From Bromus sterilis (taxonomy: Eukaryota > Streptophyta > Magnoliopsida > Poales > Poaceae), in contig OX465600.1 in assembly GCA_950022295.1 (NCBI GenBank), positions 236,117,782 through 236,181,781 on the forward strand: 64,000 bases of DNA, written 5' to 3'. The notes beneath the pieces were generated by a model. That model did no database searches. It worked only from the letters and a program-made list of their open reading frames with translations, and was not told the origin of the DNA. The translations under genes were made by a program, and so were the position numbers. This document shows, one piece after another, positions 10,672-22,626 of the stretch (its first letter is position 1; each line of letters begins with the position of its first letter).

Positions 10672-12255
10672 TGATACGTCCCAAACATATCTATAATTTC
10701 TTCTTGCTCCATGCATATTTTGTGTGACTTTGCCATGTTTTGCTTGAACTTTCAGACACTTTTGAGCATATTTGGACTAATCTATTAACCCAGTGCACCC
10801 AGCTGCCTGTTTTTGTATTTCAGGTTTTCCGGCCATTAAAAGTGCTCCAAAAAATCCGGAAAAATCAGATAAAAAATCAGCGACCCAGAAGTTTCCGGAA
10901 TCACCAAGGTAGCGGAGGGGGGCCACCACCAGGAGACCAGGAGGGTCCCTGGCGCGGCCCCACCCTAGGCCGCGCCAGGAAGCCTCCTGGCTTCCTGGTG
11001 GGTCCCCTCGACACCCCCCTCCGCCTATATTTAGCCCTTGGGGTGGAAGCCCCTAAGATCGATCTATTTTCCGCGAACTCGCCTCTGTACCGCCGCCGCC
11101 GCCGTTTCTAGATCGGGGCTGTCTGGAGAAGCTGCCCCGGCACCCTGCAGGGAGGAGGAACCCCCTTCGAGAGACCATCCATAGCCATGGACGCCTCCCG
11201 TATGTACCGTGAGTAGTCTCCCTTGGACCATGGGTCCGTGGCCAGTAGGTATGTGATGTAATTCTCTCCTCTTTGTGCTTCCACTTTCGAGACCTCGTGA
11301 GCTGCCTCACATGATCGAGGCACCTTTGTAATTTTCTGCTATTTCTATGCTGAGTTTGTTGGGATCTGATGGATTATGTGACTATGTTCAGATTGTGATG
11401 ATTAATATATTTGGTTCTTCTCTTTTATATTTTGTTCTTGAGTAAATTCTTGCATGTTCTCCATTGCCGTATTTTACTTTGGCCAAGTGATTTGTTGCAA
11501 CTCCAAGAGGGAGCGTTATGCTTGATTGTGGGTTCAGCCCCTTGATGTCTAGCTTGAGTGAAAGAAACATGAGACTAGGGGATGTGTTGTTGCCACCAGG
11601 GATAAAACAACGGTGCTTGTATCCACGAGTGCAAGGATTGTTTACTTTACGCAAAGTTCTTTTAATGCAGTTGTCTGTTGCTTTGAGTTTACACTTTGGG
11701 TGGGATTCACAACTTAATACCAGTGAGATGTTCTGGATAGATATCTCAAGGTGGATGATTCAGAGTAGATGCAGTTGGATTTCGGTCTACTTACCTTGGC
11801 GTACTGCCCATTGCTTTTGAGCCCTTCCTTTCTTTGCAGCTGTGATTTGTTTACCTCGCTAGCACTTTTATCGTCTTTTGGGAGAGAGACATCACTAGTG
11901 AAAATCACGGGACCCCGGTCCATCTTCACATTATTGTTTACAACCTTAATTTACTTTCAGTCTTTACTTTCAGTTGCCACTATTATTATCTCTTGCGTTG
12001 ATCCTTTGTAAACAGCAAGGCCGGAGAAATTGACAACTCCTCTGTACTTGTTGGGAGCAAAGTTATTTGTTGCTGTGTGCAGGTCCACGTCAACCGCCCA
12101 ATCTCTAGCGCCGTTGTCACCTTCTTGTATCTCTTGGAGTCCTACTGGTTCGATAACCTTGGTATCTTCACCGAGGGAAATTTGCTGCTATGCTACATCT
12201 CACCTTCCACTTGGGGTAACCAACGAGGAGTGAGATAACTATCCTCACCGTATCA
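10672..12255 (+). repeat. 5' LTR of element D (1,584 bp)
   Basis: It starts TGATACGTCCCAAACATATC and ends ACCGTATCA. Compared with its own 3' LTR and with the B LTR, it has lost about 45 bases at 11837-11840, leaving one copy of a flanking CAGC repeat, and about 16 bases near 10807. A TATA-like box is at 11025-11034. Confidence 0.9.
11025..11034 (+). promoter_or_regulatory. TATA-like box of the D LTR
   Basis: CTATATTTAG sits at the position equivalent to 1048 in B and is followed within 75 bases by a CCGCCGCCGCC tract. It is the best promoter candidate of this LTR family. Confidence 0.5.
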
Positions 12256-12265
12256 AGCCAATTTC

Positions 12266-12287
12266 TGGCGCCGTTGCCGGGGACTCC
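12266..12287 (+). other. Intact tRNA-Asp primer binding site of D
   Basis: TGGCGCCGTTGCCGGGGACTCC starts 10 bases after the LTR end. The first 18 bases fully match the complement of the 3' end of plant tRNA-Asp, the usual primer of Athila-like elements. It is the best-preserved site of this type in the window. Confidence 0.9.
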
Positions 12288-12424
12288 AGCCTACAAGATA
12301 GGGGAGTTGCACACTTTCTTTTATTTTTGCTTTTTAGTCTTGTTAGTTTACCTTTCAGTTTTTACTTTTGTGTCCCTTATCAAAAATACCAAAAATACCT
12401 GTTACCTTGTCAGTAGTTACCACT

Positions 12425-13238
12425 ATGGCTGGTTCTTTTGCCTTTGGTGATGCAGAAGTACTTACCTTTACTCAAAGAGGTGGTGAAAGTTTGAAAGATG
12501 CTTGGTATAGAATTAATGATTCTCAAAAAAGAGCCGCCAAGAAGAAATCCATTACTATCTTGCTTAGAAATTTTTATGGTGGGATCACTTCTCGGAATAG
12601 GTTTCTTTTAGACACTGCTATCAATGGGAACTTCATAGAGGCTCCAGTTTGGGAAGCCCTTAATGTTATTGAAAATCTTGTTGGAATTCTCCCAGTTGTT
12701 AGTATTAAGGAGGACATTACTTTAGCTCACATTATGAGAAAACTTGAAAAATAGAGCTAGAGATGCCAAGTATCGATAGGGTGAATGAGTTGGATCGTAA
12801 GATTCAAGGGAATTTGAATAGGCTAGATAACTCCATGTAGAAAATTGTCAAAACTTTGGAGACTATTAAATCCCTTGATGAGAAGTCTTCTAGGATAGAA
12901 AAGATTGATGAAATTATTGAAACTCTAGGAACTACCTTTTCCTCAATCAAAACCAAAAAGGAAGAAACTTCGGCAAAAAAGGAACCTAAGTCCGTTTACG
13001 TCCCCAAGGTTCCTCGAGCTAAAGCAAAAACACCCATTGCCAAGAGAGTTGAAACGGTGAAAATTTGGAGGACACACCTATCTTTAACTTTAATGAAACT
13101 CCAATTGATTTCCCTCCTTTTGATTTTATTCCAAGAAGAATTTTCATTCGTCCTTTATTTGAGAAACCTATTAAGACTAGTTGTACTATTGAAGAGCTTT
13201 TTGATGATCGTGATGATGGTTCAATGGATACAACTTGA
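12425..13238 (+). pseudogene. Small gag-like gene of D, frameshifted
   Basis: An ATG at 12425 opens 109 codons that match part of a plant gag domain (a GESLKDAWYRI segment, LLRNFYGGI, and DTAINGNFIEAPVWEALNVI), ending at TAG 12752-12754. The reading frame continues in another phase with helical, probably coiled-coil sequence, a TAG near 12838, then a Lys-rich stretch. After a further shift near 13060 there is an acidic tail ending at TGA 13236-13238. It is much shorter than normal gag and has no protease. It could once have made a small particle-associated protein. The same type of protein is hinted at in A (304-679). Confidence 0.6.
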
Positions 13239-16146
13239 TCTTTTGTATTAAGCCTAGCTAATGACTCTAAAGAAGCGCTTTCGGGAGGCAGCCCGCAACG
13301 AATTTAGGTTTTTATTTTTTGCTTTTCTTCTATTTTTAGTGGTCTTGATGATTGTTACAACTGTAGCAACATCATTGTATCTTTATTTTTCAAGCTTTTT
13401 GCCTTTTATAGCCTCATACGACAAGGGAAGTGAAAGTTGTGACATGCTGTCCAGAAAACAGGTTCTGTCCTCGTGACTAGAAAACTCAGAGAAAAATCCC
13501 AGTTCATCTTTTTGAGCTGAATTGTTTACACAGCGTGCTCTGTACAATTACAAAACTTGCATATGTTCTGAGTTTTTTTATTTGAGTTGCAGAAGTATCC
13601 CTAAAAAATTCTTTACTGCCTGCTGTTCTGTTTTTCATAGATTCTGCCACGTTTTGTCTCTCTTTACTTTTGCAAACCTTAAGCTTCCTTTTTCTTTGAA
13701 AAAACTTTTTGGAAATCTTGAGAAACAGTAGCTCTTTAAGAATATCTTTATTTCCAGTAAGGGAAAAATTATTTTAATAGGGTACTAACCTCTCTAATCA
13801 GTCTACAATGAGTTATGTATGAAGGGAGTTTTCAAGTGCGCGATGGAAGATGATGAAAGAAGATCTTGGAGTGTGAAACGCTCAAGCTTGGGGATGCCCA
13901 TGTGCACCCCCAATAAATATTCAAGGAGACTCAAGCGTCTAAGCTTGGGGATGCCCCCGTGCATCCCCTTTTTCATCAACAATTATCAGTTCATCTCTCG
14001 TTGCACTATATTTTTATCACTTCATGCATTATGTGCTATGCTTGGAGCGTCTCGCTCTTAGGTTTTGTTTTTAGTTTTCTTTAGCTTTGTTTTCTGTAGT
14101 AACAAGTTATACCCCAGCTTACTCTTTTGTGTGGGAGAGATACACGCTCCGCTTGAACTAGAACTCCTCATAGGATTTGCATGCTTGTTCTTTTAGCTGT
14201 GAGTTGTTCTTTTTCTTTTCTAAGCTGCTGCTCTGTTTAGTTATAGTGCTTTAGTTTTTCTAGATCTTTTATTTTGTTTTAGGTCGAACTTTCTATAGGT
14301 TGCATGTTTTATCTTGTTAGAGAGTTTGCCTGTTGCACTGAGTTTTGTGTCTTGACTAGAAGTAGGTAGTTGAAGTTGCTATTCATTTTGTAGTAGTAAC
14401 TTGCAATAGTTTTGAGGTATTGATTAGAGTAATGTTTGAACTTATGGTGTCAAGAGCTCGAGCCTATTAGTGATAGATGTCGTATTTTGGGTAATCCGTG
14501 TGTTTTTCGAAAACCAAAAACCCCTGTTGAGAACTGTAGCTACTAGATGGACCACTAACCTCTGGAGGGTTCGAATATTAGAGAACACTCACGTACCATG
14601 AGTCGAGGATGCGCAAGGATAACCAAACCCCCATACACTCCTCCTCGGGGTACTTGTCTCTTTGTGAACCTCCTGATTAGATTAAGAGTTACCGATAATA
14701 AGTGCATGAGTTCTTCGGACTAATATGAGTATTCGAAAGTTGACACTTCCACCCACCTATACTTTTTCTAGCCTCTTCGGTACCGTGCATTGACCTTTCT
14801 CACCTTGAGAGTTGGCGCATACTTCGCCGGTGCATCCAAACCCTTGGCACGATACGCTCTGTCATCATAAACCTCCTTATATCTTTCCTCAAAACAGCCA
14901 CCATACCTACCTACAAGGCATTTCCATAGCCTTTCCAAGATACATTGCGATGCAACATCCACCTTCTCATGACTTGATCTTCATGTCATACATGCTACTT
15001 GCTTGATTGATGAGCCGCATGCTAGTTGGGCCTTTCCCTAATCATTGCTACATGACGCGCTAGTATCATTGCATATTCTGCTATCCTGGCAGAGGCATAC
15101 ATTTGCATCATGATAGTTATATCTTCTTTATGTGAGTACCTTTGTAAAGTGTGAAAGATCTCCTATATTCTTGTAAAATATAGAGTGTTGCCCCTAAAGT
15201 GAGGAAAAGATCCCAAAGAGGACAAAATCAAAAGATCCCAAAGAGGAAAAATGAGAGTTAAATTGAAAGAGCCATTGAGGCCACCAGAAAATACAAAAAA
15301 ATACAAAAAAGAGAAAAAGAAAAATAAAAAGAGAGAAGGGGCAGACTACTATTCCTTTTGAGAGATCCACACTAGTACTTCATCCTCTATCCCTTGTACT
15401 CCATAGAGATCATCATCATGCATATATCTATGTGGGGACCTTCACACTATAGAACTTGGCTTGTATATTCTAATGATGAGCCTCCTCAAACAAGCTCTAG
15501 GTCTTCTTGAGCAAGCAAGTTGGATGCACCCCCACTAGTTCCCTTGGAGAGCTTTTAGCTCACATGTGCATCCGTTGCATGGCAATCCCTACTCCTCACA
15601 TCATATCTATCATATGGCCTTCTCTCGCCTATGATTGTCCTCATTGATGTGAGCCTTTCACACCTTTTTGTCTTCCTCCTCCACCTTCTTTCTGTTTCGC
15701 CTTTTAGGTGTCAACTTTCTTGCTCACGCTCATCCATTGCATGAGTGCTCAAAATATCGAAAGGGAGTGGATCAGTTTGAATTGTACCTGGCTAGTGGTC
15801 TGGGGACGAGTCAAGATAAGAATCCAAAGGAGACTAAGTGTGAAACTTTAGTAGATAGTTGTTCTCGGCAACCTTTTTTCTCTCTTTTTCCCAGTCCCCT
15901 GCTTGCACGCAAACACCATTTGGAGACATTCGAGTCACGGACAGCGAGAGATCTTGCACCTTTTGTTCTTTTGTTGCTTGTGTCAATGCTAATCTAGACT
16001 CTTGCTTGTTAAGACTTGAATTGAATTGCATGCTTTGATTGCTTTACTTAAAAGTCCTTATATAATTGTGTGGCATGTCACCACAGAAATTATGCTTGTT
16101 ATCATTTACCTACTCAAGGACGAGCAAGAATTAAGCTTGGGGATGT
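13239..16146 (+). other. 3' non-coding region of D with polypurine-type end
   Basis: It begins with the conserved post-coding hairpin (13282-13295, CGGGAGGCAGCCCG), followed by the T-rich stretch, the doubled hairpin (13885-13968), an antisense ORF remnant (14768-14962, minus) and the purine-rich tract (about 15170-15345). A region with TATCCCTTGTACTCCATAG and related sequence leads to AAGCTTGGGGATGT directly before the 3' LTR. The last motif is the likely polypurine tract. No sense gene is seen. Confidence 0.75.
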
Positions 16147-16640
16147 TGATACGTCCCAAACGTATCTATAATTTCTTCTTGCTCCATGCATGTTTTGTGT
16201 CACTTTTCCATGTTTTGTTTGAACTTTCATACACTTTTGAGCATATTTGGACTAATCTATTAACCCAGTGCACCCAGCTGCCAGTTGTTGTTTTCTGCTG
16301 TTTTTGTATTTCAGGTTTTCCGGCCATTAAAAGTGCTCCAAAAAATCTGGAAAAATCTGATAAATAAGCAGCGATCCGGAAGCTTCCAGAATCACCAAGG
16401 TAGCGGAGGGGGCCACCACCAGGAGACCAAGAGGGTCCTTGGCGGGGCCCCACCCTAGGCCGCGCCAGTAGGCCTCCTGGCTGCCTGGTGGGTCCCCTCA
16501 ACACCCCCTCCGCCTATATTTAGCCCTTGGGGTGGAAAACCCTAAGATCGATCCCTTTTCCGCGAACTCGCCTCTGTACCGCCGCCGCCGCCGTTTCTAG
16601 ATCGGGGTTGTCTGGAGAAGCTGCCCCGAGGAGGAACCCC
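16147..16640 (+). repeat. 3' LTR of D, first part
   Basis: It starts TGATACGTCCCAAACGTATC and follows the 5' LTR of D to GAGGAGGAACCCC, where element E is inserted. The remainder resumes at 25191. The bases ACCCC (16636-16640) are the left target duplication of E. Confidence 0.9.
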
Positions 16641-16641
16641 C

Positions 16642-18223
16642 TAATGTCTACGCACTCTTCTATTCTTGTAGACTATGTTGGGCCTCCAAGCGCAGAGGTT
16701 TGTAGGACAACAACAATTTCCCTCAAGTGGATGACCTAAGGTTTATCGAACTCAGAGAAGTAGAGGTTGAAGATGGTCTCTCTCAAGCAACCCTGCAATT
16801 AAGATACAAGAAGCCTCTTGTGTCCCCAACACACCTAATACAACTAGGAGTTGTATAGGTGCACTAGTTCGGCGAAGAGATGGTAAAATATGGGTGATAG
16901 GTGTGATAAAACAAAGTAATATAAATCTATAATAAAAAGTGCAGCAAAGAAACAATTAACAAAAGTGAGTGCAAACGGTGTAACAATGATGGAAACAAGG
17001 CCTAGGCTTCATACTTTCACTAGTGGCGACTCCCAACAACATGAACATAGTCTAATCACATGATATTTCCCATAAAACATGCAATGGAGACGTACTCGGA
17101 GGTCATTCCTTTGTGGTTAAAAGAGGACGAGAATTGTGTAGGGCTACAAAAGCACACCTCAGAGTTCGTAGTTCTCAATCTATGGATTTCCCAATGTCAC
17201 CGCGGCCATCCAAAGAGAGTACCACAATCACCACAACATATCTAAAGGATAGTCGAAGACAAGCACCAAGAGACTCTCAATCTTCAATCCACACACAAAA
17301 GAGGAAATCACTCATAATAATATTCTTCTAACCCATGTCCAATAGACCGCTGTCACCATGGTCTCAGGGATTATACTAGATAGGATCAACTGAGTACATC
17401 AAATCCAATACATAGAAGAAGGGGAAACATCATGGGATCACCCTAGATTAACATAGGCAATCATCACAACAAAGATCACATCATGGGAGAGAGAGAAACC
17501 ACATAGATCAATATACAAGCCTTAGCCCCGAGGGAGAACTAATCACACATGTACATGGTGAGTGAGAGAGAGTTGTTGATGGAGAGGTGCAGACCGAAGA
17601 AGATGAAGGAGACGGCGACGGCGGCGGCGGCGGCGCCCACGACCACGGCGGTGGCCACGGCCCTTGGACCCTTCTTCTTCCTTGGAGATGGTGCTGCTGT
17701 GGAGATTGATCTTCCCCTCAAGACGGCTGTCAAGGGGGAGGAAATTTCGTGGTGCCCTTTGACCTAGGTTTTCTCTCTTTATATAGACTCTCGGATTCCC
17801 GTCATCCGGATTACGTCTTCTGTATTTCGGGGTTTTTGGAAGCGTCCGAACTCCGATTGGGCCGAATTTTATGTCTAAATCCACCGGAAAAAAATTCCCT
17901 ACAACTTTATAGTTTTAAGTTTTTGCCGTTTGAGGCCGTTTTCTAGCGTTTCCGAGGAGATCTTTAAAACCTGTCTAGTGGGGACAAATTTCGGGAGAGT
18001 TAGAGTCCAACTCCTACAAGGCTCCTTTTTTGATTTTTTCCTTTATCCGAGTAATTCCTTCACATAAAGTACAAAAACAAGAACTTGTGCACTCTTACAA
18101 CCATTAATAGGTTAGTTCCAAAATATGTTATAAAAAGATATGAAAGTGTATCAAAAGCATAGCAATATCACACAAAACATGCATGGAGCAAGCAGAAATT
18201 ATAGATACGTTTGGGACGTATCA
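16642..18223 (-). repeat. 3' LTR of E (left copy)
   Basis: On the minus strand it starts TGATACGTCCCAAACGTATC at 18223 and ends near 16642 with GTAGACATTA, where the right copy has GTAGACATCA. The terminal CA is mutated in this copy, and one extra C separates it from the target duplication. A GGC-repeat stretch lies at 17610-17640. It aligns over its full length with 23597-25185. Confidence 0.88.
17777..17785 (-). promoter_or_regulatory. TATA box of the E LTR (left copy)
   Basis: The minus strand reads TATATAAAG here, with the same motif at 24741-24749 in the right (5') LTR, which would be the active promoter copy. It is a near-consensus plant TATA box within the LTR. Confidence 0.6.
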
Positions 18224-21036
18224 ACATCCCAAGTTTAATTCCTTATCGTCCTCGAGTAGGTAAATGATAACAAGCATAACTTCTGTGGTGACATGCCACA
18301 CAAACATATAAGGACTTTTAAGTAAAGCAATCAAAGCATGTAATTCAATTCAAGTCTTAACAAGCAAGAGTTTATATTAGCATTGACAAAAGCAACAAAA
18401 GAACAAAGGTGCAAGAGCTGTCGCTGTTCGTGACTCGAATGTCTCCAAATGATGTTTGCGTGCAAGAAAGAGGATAGGGAATGCGAGATGAAAAAGTATT
18501 TTTGTTGAGAACTCAATCTACTAAAGTTTCACACTCAATCTTATGTTGACTCGTCCCCAGACCACTAGCCAGGTACAAGTCAATTTGATCCACTCCTTTT
18601 CGATATTTTGAGCACTCATGCAATGGATGAGCGTAAGCACGAGAGTTGACACTTTGGATTGCAAAGAGAGAAATATGGTGGAGGAGAAGACAAAAAGGGT
18701 GAGAAAGGCTCACAACAATGAGGACAACCATAGGCAAGAGAAGGCCATATGATAGATATGATGTGAGGAGTAGGGATTGCCATGCAACGGATGCACATAA
18801 GAGCTAAGAAAAGCTCTCCAATGGAACTATTGGGGGTGCATCCAACTTTTTTGCTCAAGAAGACCTAGAGCTCATTTGAGGAGGCTCATCATTGGAATAT
18901 ACAAGCCAAGTTTTATAGTGTGAAGGGTCCCCACGTAGCTATATGCATGTATTATGATCTCTATGGAGTACAAGGGATAGAGGATGAAGTACTAGTGTTG
19001 ATCTCTCAAAATGAATAGTAGTGTGCCCCCTTCTCTCTTTTTTTATTTTTTTTCTCTTTTTTCTCTTTTTTGTATTTTTTTGGTGGCCTCAATGGCTCTT
19101 TCTATTTCTCTCATTTGTCCTCTTTGGGATCTTTTAATTTTGTCCACTTTGGGATCTTTTCCTCACTTTAGGGGCAACACTCTATATATTACAAGAAGTA
19201 TAGAAGATCTTTCACACTTTACAAAGTACTCAAATAATAAAGAAGATGTAACTATCATGATGTATGAAATGTATGCCTCTGCCAGTGTAGCAGGAACATG
19301 TATGACATGAAGATCAAGTCATGAAGAGGTGGATGTTGCATGGCAATATATCTCGGAAAGACTATGGAAATGCCTTGATAGGTAGGTATGGTGGCTGTTT
19401 TGAGGAAAGATATAAGGAGGTTTATGATGACAGAGCGTATCATGCCAAGGGTTTGAATGTACCGGTGAAGGTGGACACCAACTCTCGGAGTGAGAAGAAG
19501 GCAATGCACGGCACGGGAGAGGCTAGCAAAAATGAGGAGGTGGAAGTGTCAACTTTCAATACTTACATTAGTCCGAAGAACTCATGCACTTATTATCGGT
19601 AACTCTCAATCTAGTAAGGAGGTTCACAAAGAGACAAGTACCCCGAGGAGGAGTGTATGGGGGTTTGGTTATCCTTGCACATCCTCGAATCATGGTACGT
19701 GAGTGTCCTCGAATATTCGATCCCTCCAAAGAGTAGTGATCCATCTAGTAGCTAAAGTTCTCAACTAATTTTGTACGTTTTTAAAATAAACAAGGATTTC
19801 CCAAAATACGAAACCTATCACTAATAGGCTAGAGCTCTTGACACCAAAAGTTCAAACATTACTCACATCAAGACCTCAAAACCATTGCAAGTTACTACTA
19901 AAATTAAATAGCAATCTCAATTACCTACTTTCAAGACAAGACATAACTCAGTGCAACAACCAACTCTCTTAACAAGATAACATGAAAACTAAAGAGAGTT
20001 CCAGCGACAAAATAAACAAAAGTCAAGGCTCTTGCTAAGACAAACTAAGACTAAAACTAGACATGACAGTAGCTACGAAAAGATAAAGAACACATAACAG
20101 CAAAAATATAGGCATGAAGAATTCTATGATGTGTTCTAGTTCAAACGGAGCGTGTTTCTCTTCCACACAAATTAAGACGGGATCTAACTTGTTATGAACA
20201 GCAAGCAAAGCTAAAGAAAACTAAAAATAAAACCTAAGAGCGAGACGCTCCAAGCATAGCACATAACGCATGAAGTGATAAAAATATAGTGAGACAAAGG
20301 ACGAACTGATGATTGTTGATGGAGAAGGGGATGCACGGGGGCATCCCCAAGCTTAGATGCTTGAGTCTCCTTGAATATTTGTTGGGGATGCATGGGGGCA
20401 TCCCCAAGCTTGAGCGCTTGACACTCCCGAATCTTCTTTCATCATCTTCCATCGCACACTTGAAAACTCCCTTCATACATAACTCATCATAAGCTGATTA
20501 GAGAGGTCAGTACCCTTAATAAATATTTTTCCCTACTGGATATAAATATATTCTTGAAGATCTACAGTTTCTCAAGATTGCCAAAAGGTTTTTGCAAAGA
20601 AAAAGCAAGCTTAAGGTTTGCAAAAGTAAGGAGAGACAAAACGTGGCAGAATCTGTGAAAAACAGAACAGCAGGTAGTAAAGAATTTTTTAGGGGTACTT
20701 CTGCAACTCGAATCAAAAAACTCAGAACAGACGCTCGAAATTCAATTGTATGGAGCACGCTGTCAAAAAAATTCAGGTCAAAAAGATGATCTGGTGATTT
20801 TAGGCTAATTTTTCCGTCCAAGGACAGAATCTGTTTTCTGGACAGCATGTCACAACTTTTGAACTTTCTTGCAATCGGAGGCTAGACTTGGCAGAAAGCT
20901 TAAAAATAAAGATACAATGATGTTGCTACAGTAGTAATAATCATCAAGACCACTAAAAACAGAAGGTAAAAACTCAATTTAAATATAACAAGGGTTGTCT
21001 CCCTAGAGCTCTTTCTTTATAGCCATAAAGTTAGGC
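18224..21036 (-). other. 3' non-coding region of E
   Basis: Read on the minus strand, it runs from the end of ORF2 to the polypurine-like AAACTTGGGATGT adjoining the LTR at 18224. It carries the post-coding hairpin (20991-21004), the doubled GGGGATGC hairpin (20385-20406 and 20328-20349), the short antisense ORF (19321-19602 on the plus strand) and the purine-rich tract (about 19020-19180 as its complement). The order matches B, D and H although the LTRs differ. Confidence 0.75.
19321..19602 (+). pseudogene. Short conserved antisense ORF (E copy)
   Basis: This 93-codon frame lies opposite to element E. It starts MKRWMLHGNISRKDYGNALI and continues GRYGGCFEERYKEVYDDRAY. It matches the antisense frames of B, C, D and H and ends in CTYYR, as in B. 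It has no recognised function, and conservation may reflect a nucleic-acid element instead. Confidence 0.35.
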
Positions 21037-22626
21037 TTAAGATTTTAGTGATGCTCTCATAGGAATAAGAATTGAAGAACAAAATAGAGCATCAGGAAGC
21101 AAATACAAAACACATTTAAGTCTAACATGCTTCCTATGCAAAGGGATCTTATAGAATATTGACTCATTGAAGCATAAAGATATTAGCATAGGAAGGCAAA
21201 ACAAGTGCAACTTCAAAGCTTTCAACATAAAGAGAGTGAATTTGATATTATTGAAATATCTATGAGCATATGTTCCCCTCTCATAATAATTTTCAGTGGG
21301 ATCATGAATAAACTCAACAATATAAGTATCACATAAAAAATTGTTACCATGATTCACATGCAAAAGGGTACTCTTACTCTCCACATAAGCATAATCTTTC
21401 TCACTGGTAATAGTGGGAGTAGGACTATCATAAACAACTTAAACACTATAGATTAATTGTGTATTAGGAAGATGGTGTTCAACAAGGGAGTAATTCCCTC
21501 CATGATCATGACAAGTTTCATAAGGATAATTTCTCCTTATGTCATAGGTACCTTTATAATCACTAAAAATAGGAGTTATAACATCATCATAGTAGATAAG
21601 AGCATTATCATTGGTAGAAACTATATTTGTAAACATGTTGTCTTTATTCTTACTAGCAAAAGAATTATCAATTACCACATCACTAATGGGTAAAGGACTT
21701 GCAATCCTATCATCCCCAAGCTTGGAGCTTTCCATATCATCACTCTCAGAGTTGGTACCAAAGAGATTTTCAAGATCATAAGTAACATTATCATCATTTT
21801 CCCAATCACAAAAAGTAACATGCATATCATAATCAAAATCATCTTCAATAGTACCTACAGACTTATCTTCAAGATAATAATGAATGCAATCAAGCTCACC
21901 ATCCTTCATAAATTTCTGTCCGTTAGGATAAAAATCGACGAGAGGAATATGCTCAGGCCAGGTTGTTACCCATTCTTCTTCCTTCCTGCTCCTCTTCCTC
22001 CTCCTCTTCTTTTTCTTCTTCTTCACCTTAGGAAGGAGTGGTTGGAGGGGAAGTTTCTCCACATATCCTGGTTTATCATTAGAAACAATAGGGGAAACTT
22101 GGGAGAAACTCTCCTTTTTATTAGTAGAAATATAAGAGACATTTTTATACTTTGGTAGAGTTCCCTCCTTTCTAATCTTACTTATGTAATCATTCTCATG
22201 GCAATTAAAAACACAATAGAGATGACATTTCTGCAAAGTGTTATTTATTCCCAAAGCATGACCATCTAGCCAAGAAGTCTTTTCTGATAACTCTTCACAC
22301 ATGAAAAATAACATAAGCTCATCATAAAGATCAGGGGTGATCATGTCATCACACAACTGGCTAACAGTTATGTTATGAAAGTACATGCACTGAAAATTGA
22401 GGTGACCCTTTATGCAGCAAAGTTCACAAGTAAAAGGATAAAGGTCACACAATTCTCTAGCAATTTCATTTAAATCTCTAACCCAAGTGATTGTTCTTTC
22501 ATGCTTATGTTGCTTACAATACTTCTCTTCTTCAATCATATGCCTTTCACAAGGTCTATCCACTCCACAAAAATTAACATGCTTATATAAAACTTCATTT
22601 TCAGGAATTGGATCATGCATGTGCAA
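21037..22626 (-). pseudogene. ORF2 of E: zinc-knuckle protein of unknown function with one stop
   Basis: The frame runs from about 22626 to 21037 with a single in-frame TAA at 21439-21441. It overlaps the end of gag by about 90 bases in another phase. Near the N-terminus the segment CELCCIKGHLNFQC fits the retroviral zinc knuckle CX2CX4HX4C, so this part would be nucleocapsid. Around the middle is a strongly basic run (KKKKKKRRRKRSRK), a possible RNA-binding or nuclear-localisation patch, followed by an acidic Asp/Asn-rich region. After the stop, the remaining 115 codons contain several hydrophobic stretches (LKALKLHLFCLPMLISLC) that could be membrane-associated. It is probably the second half of a gag protein plus an extra domain. 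I cannot assign a function. Confidence 0.6.

Noticed and set aside
12266..12287. tRNA-Asp gene fragment
   Set aside because: Only the 18-22 bases complementary to the tRNA 3' end are present, immediately after an LTR; this is a primer binding site. The same reasoning applies to the tRNA-Met-like sites at 32764, 49212 and 62117.
17543..17884. Arg-rich or Ala-rich ORFs in the E LTR (also 24498-24857)
   Set aside because: They arise from a GGC trinucleotide run read in several frames on both strands; there is no domain.
21037..21438. Envelope gene in E
   Set aside because: The hydrophobic stretches are suggestive, but I see no signal peptide, no clear single transmembrane anchor and no separate start. 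It is a continuation of ORF2 past a stop.
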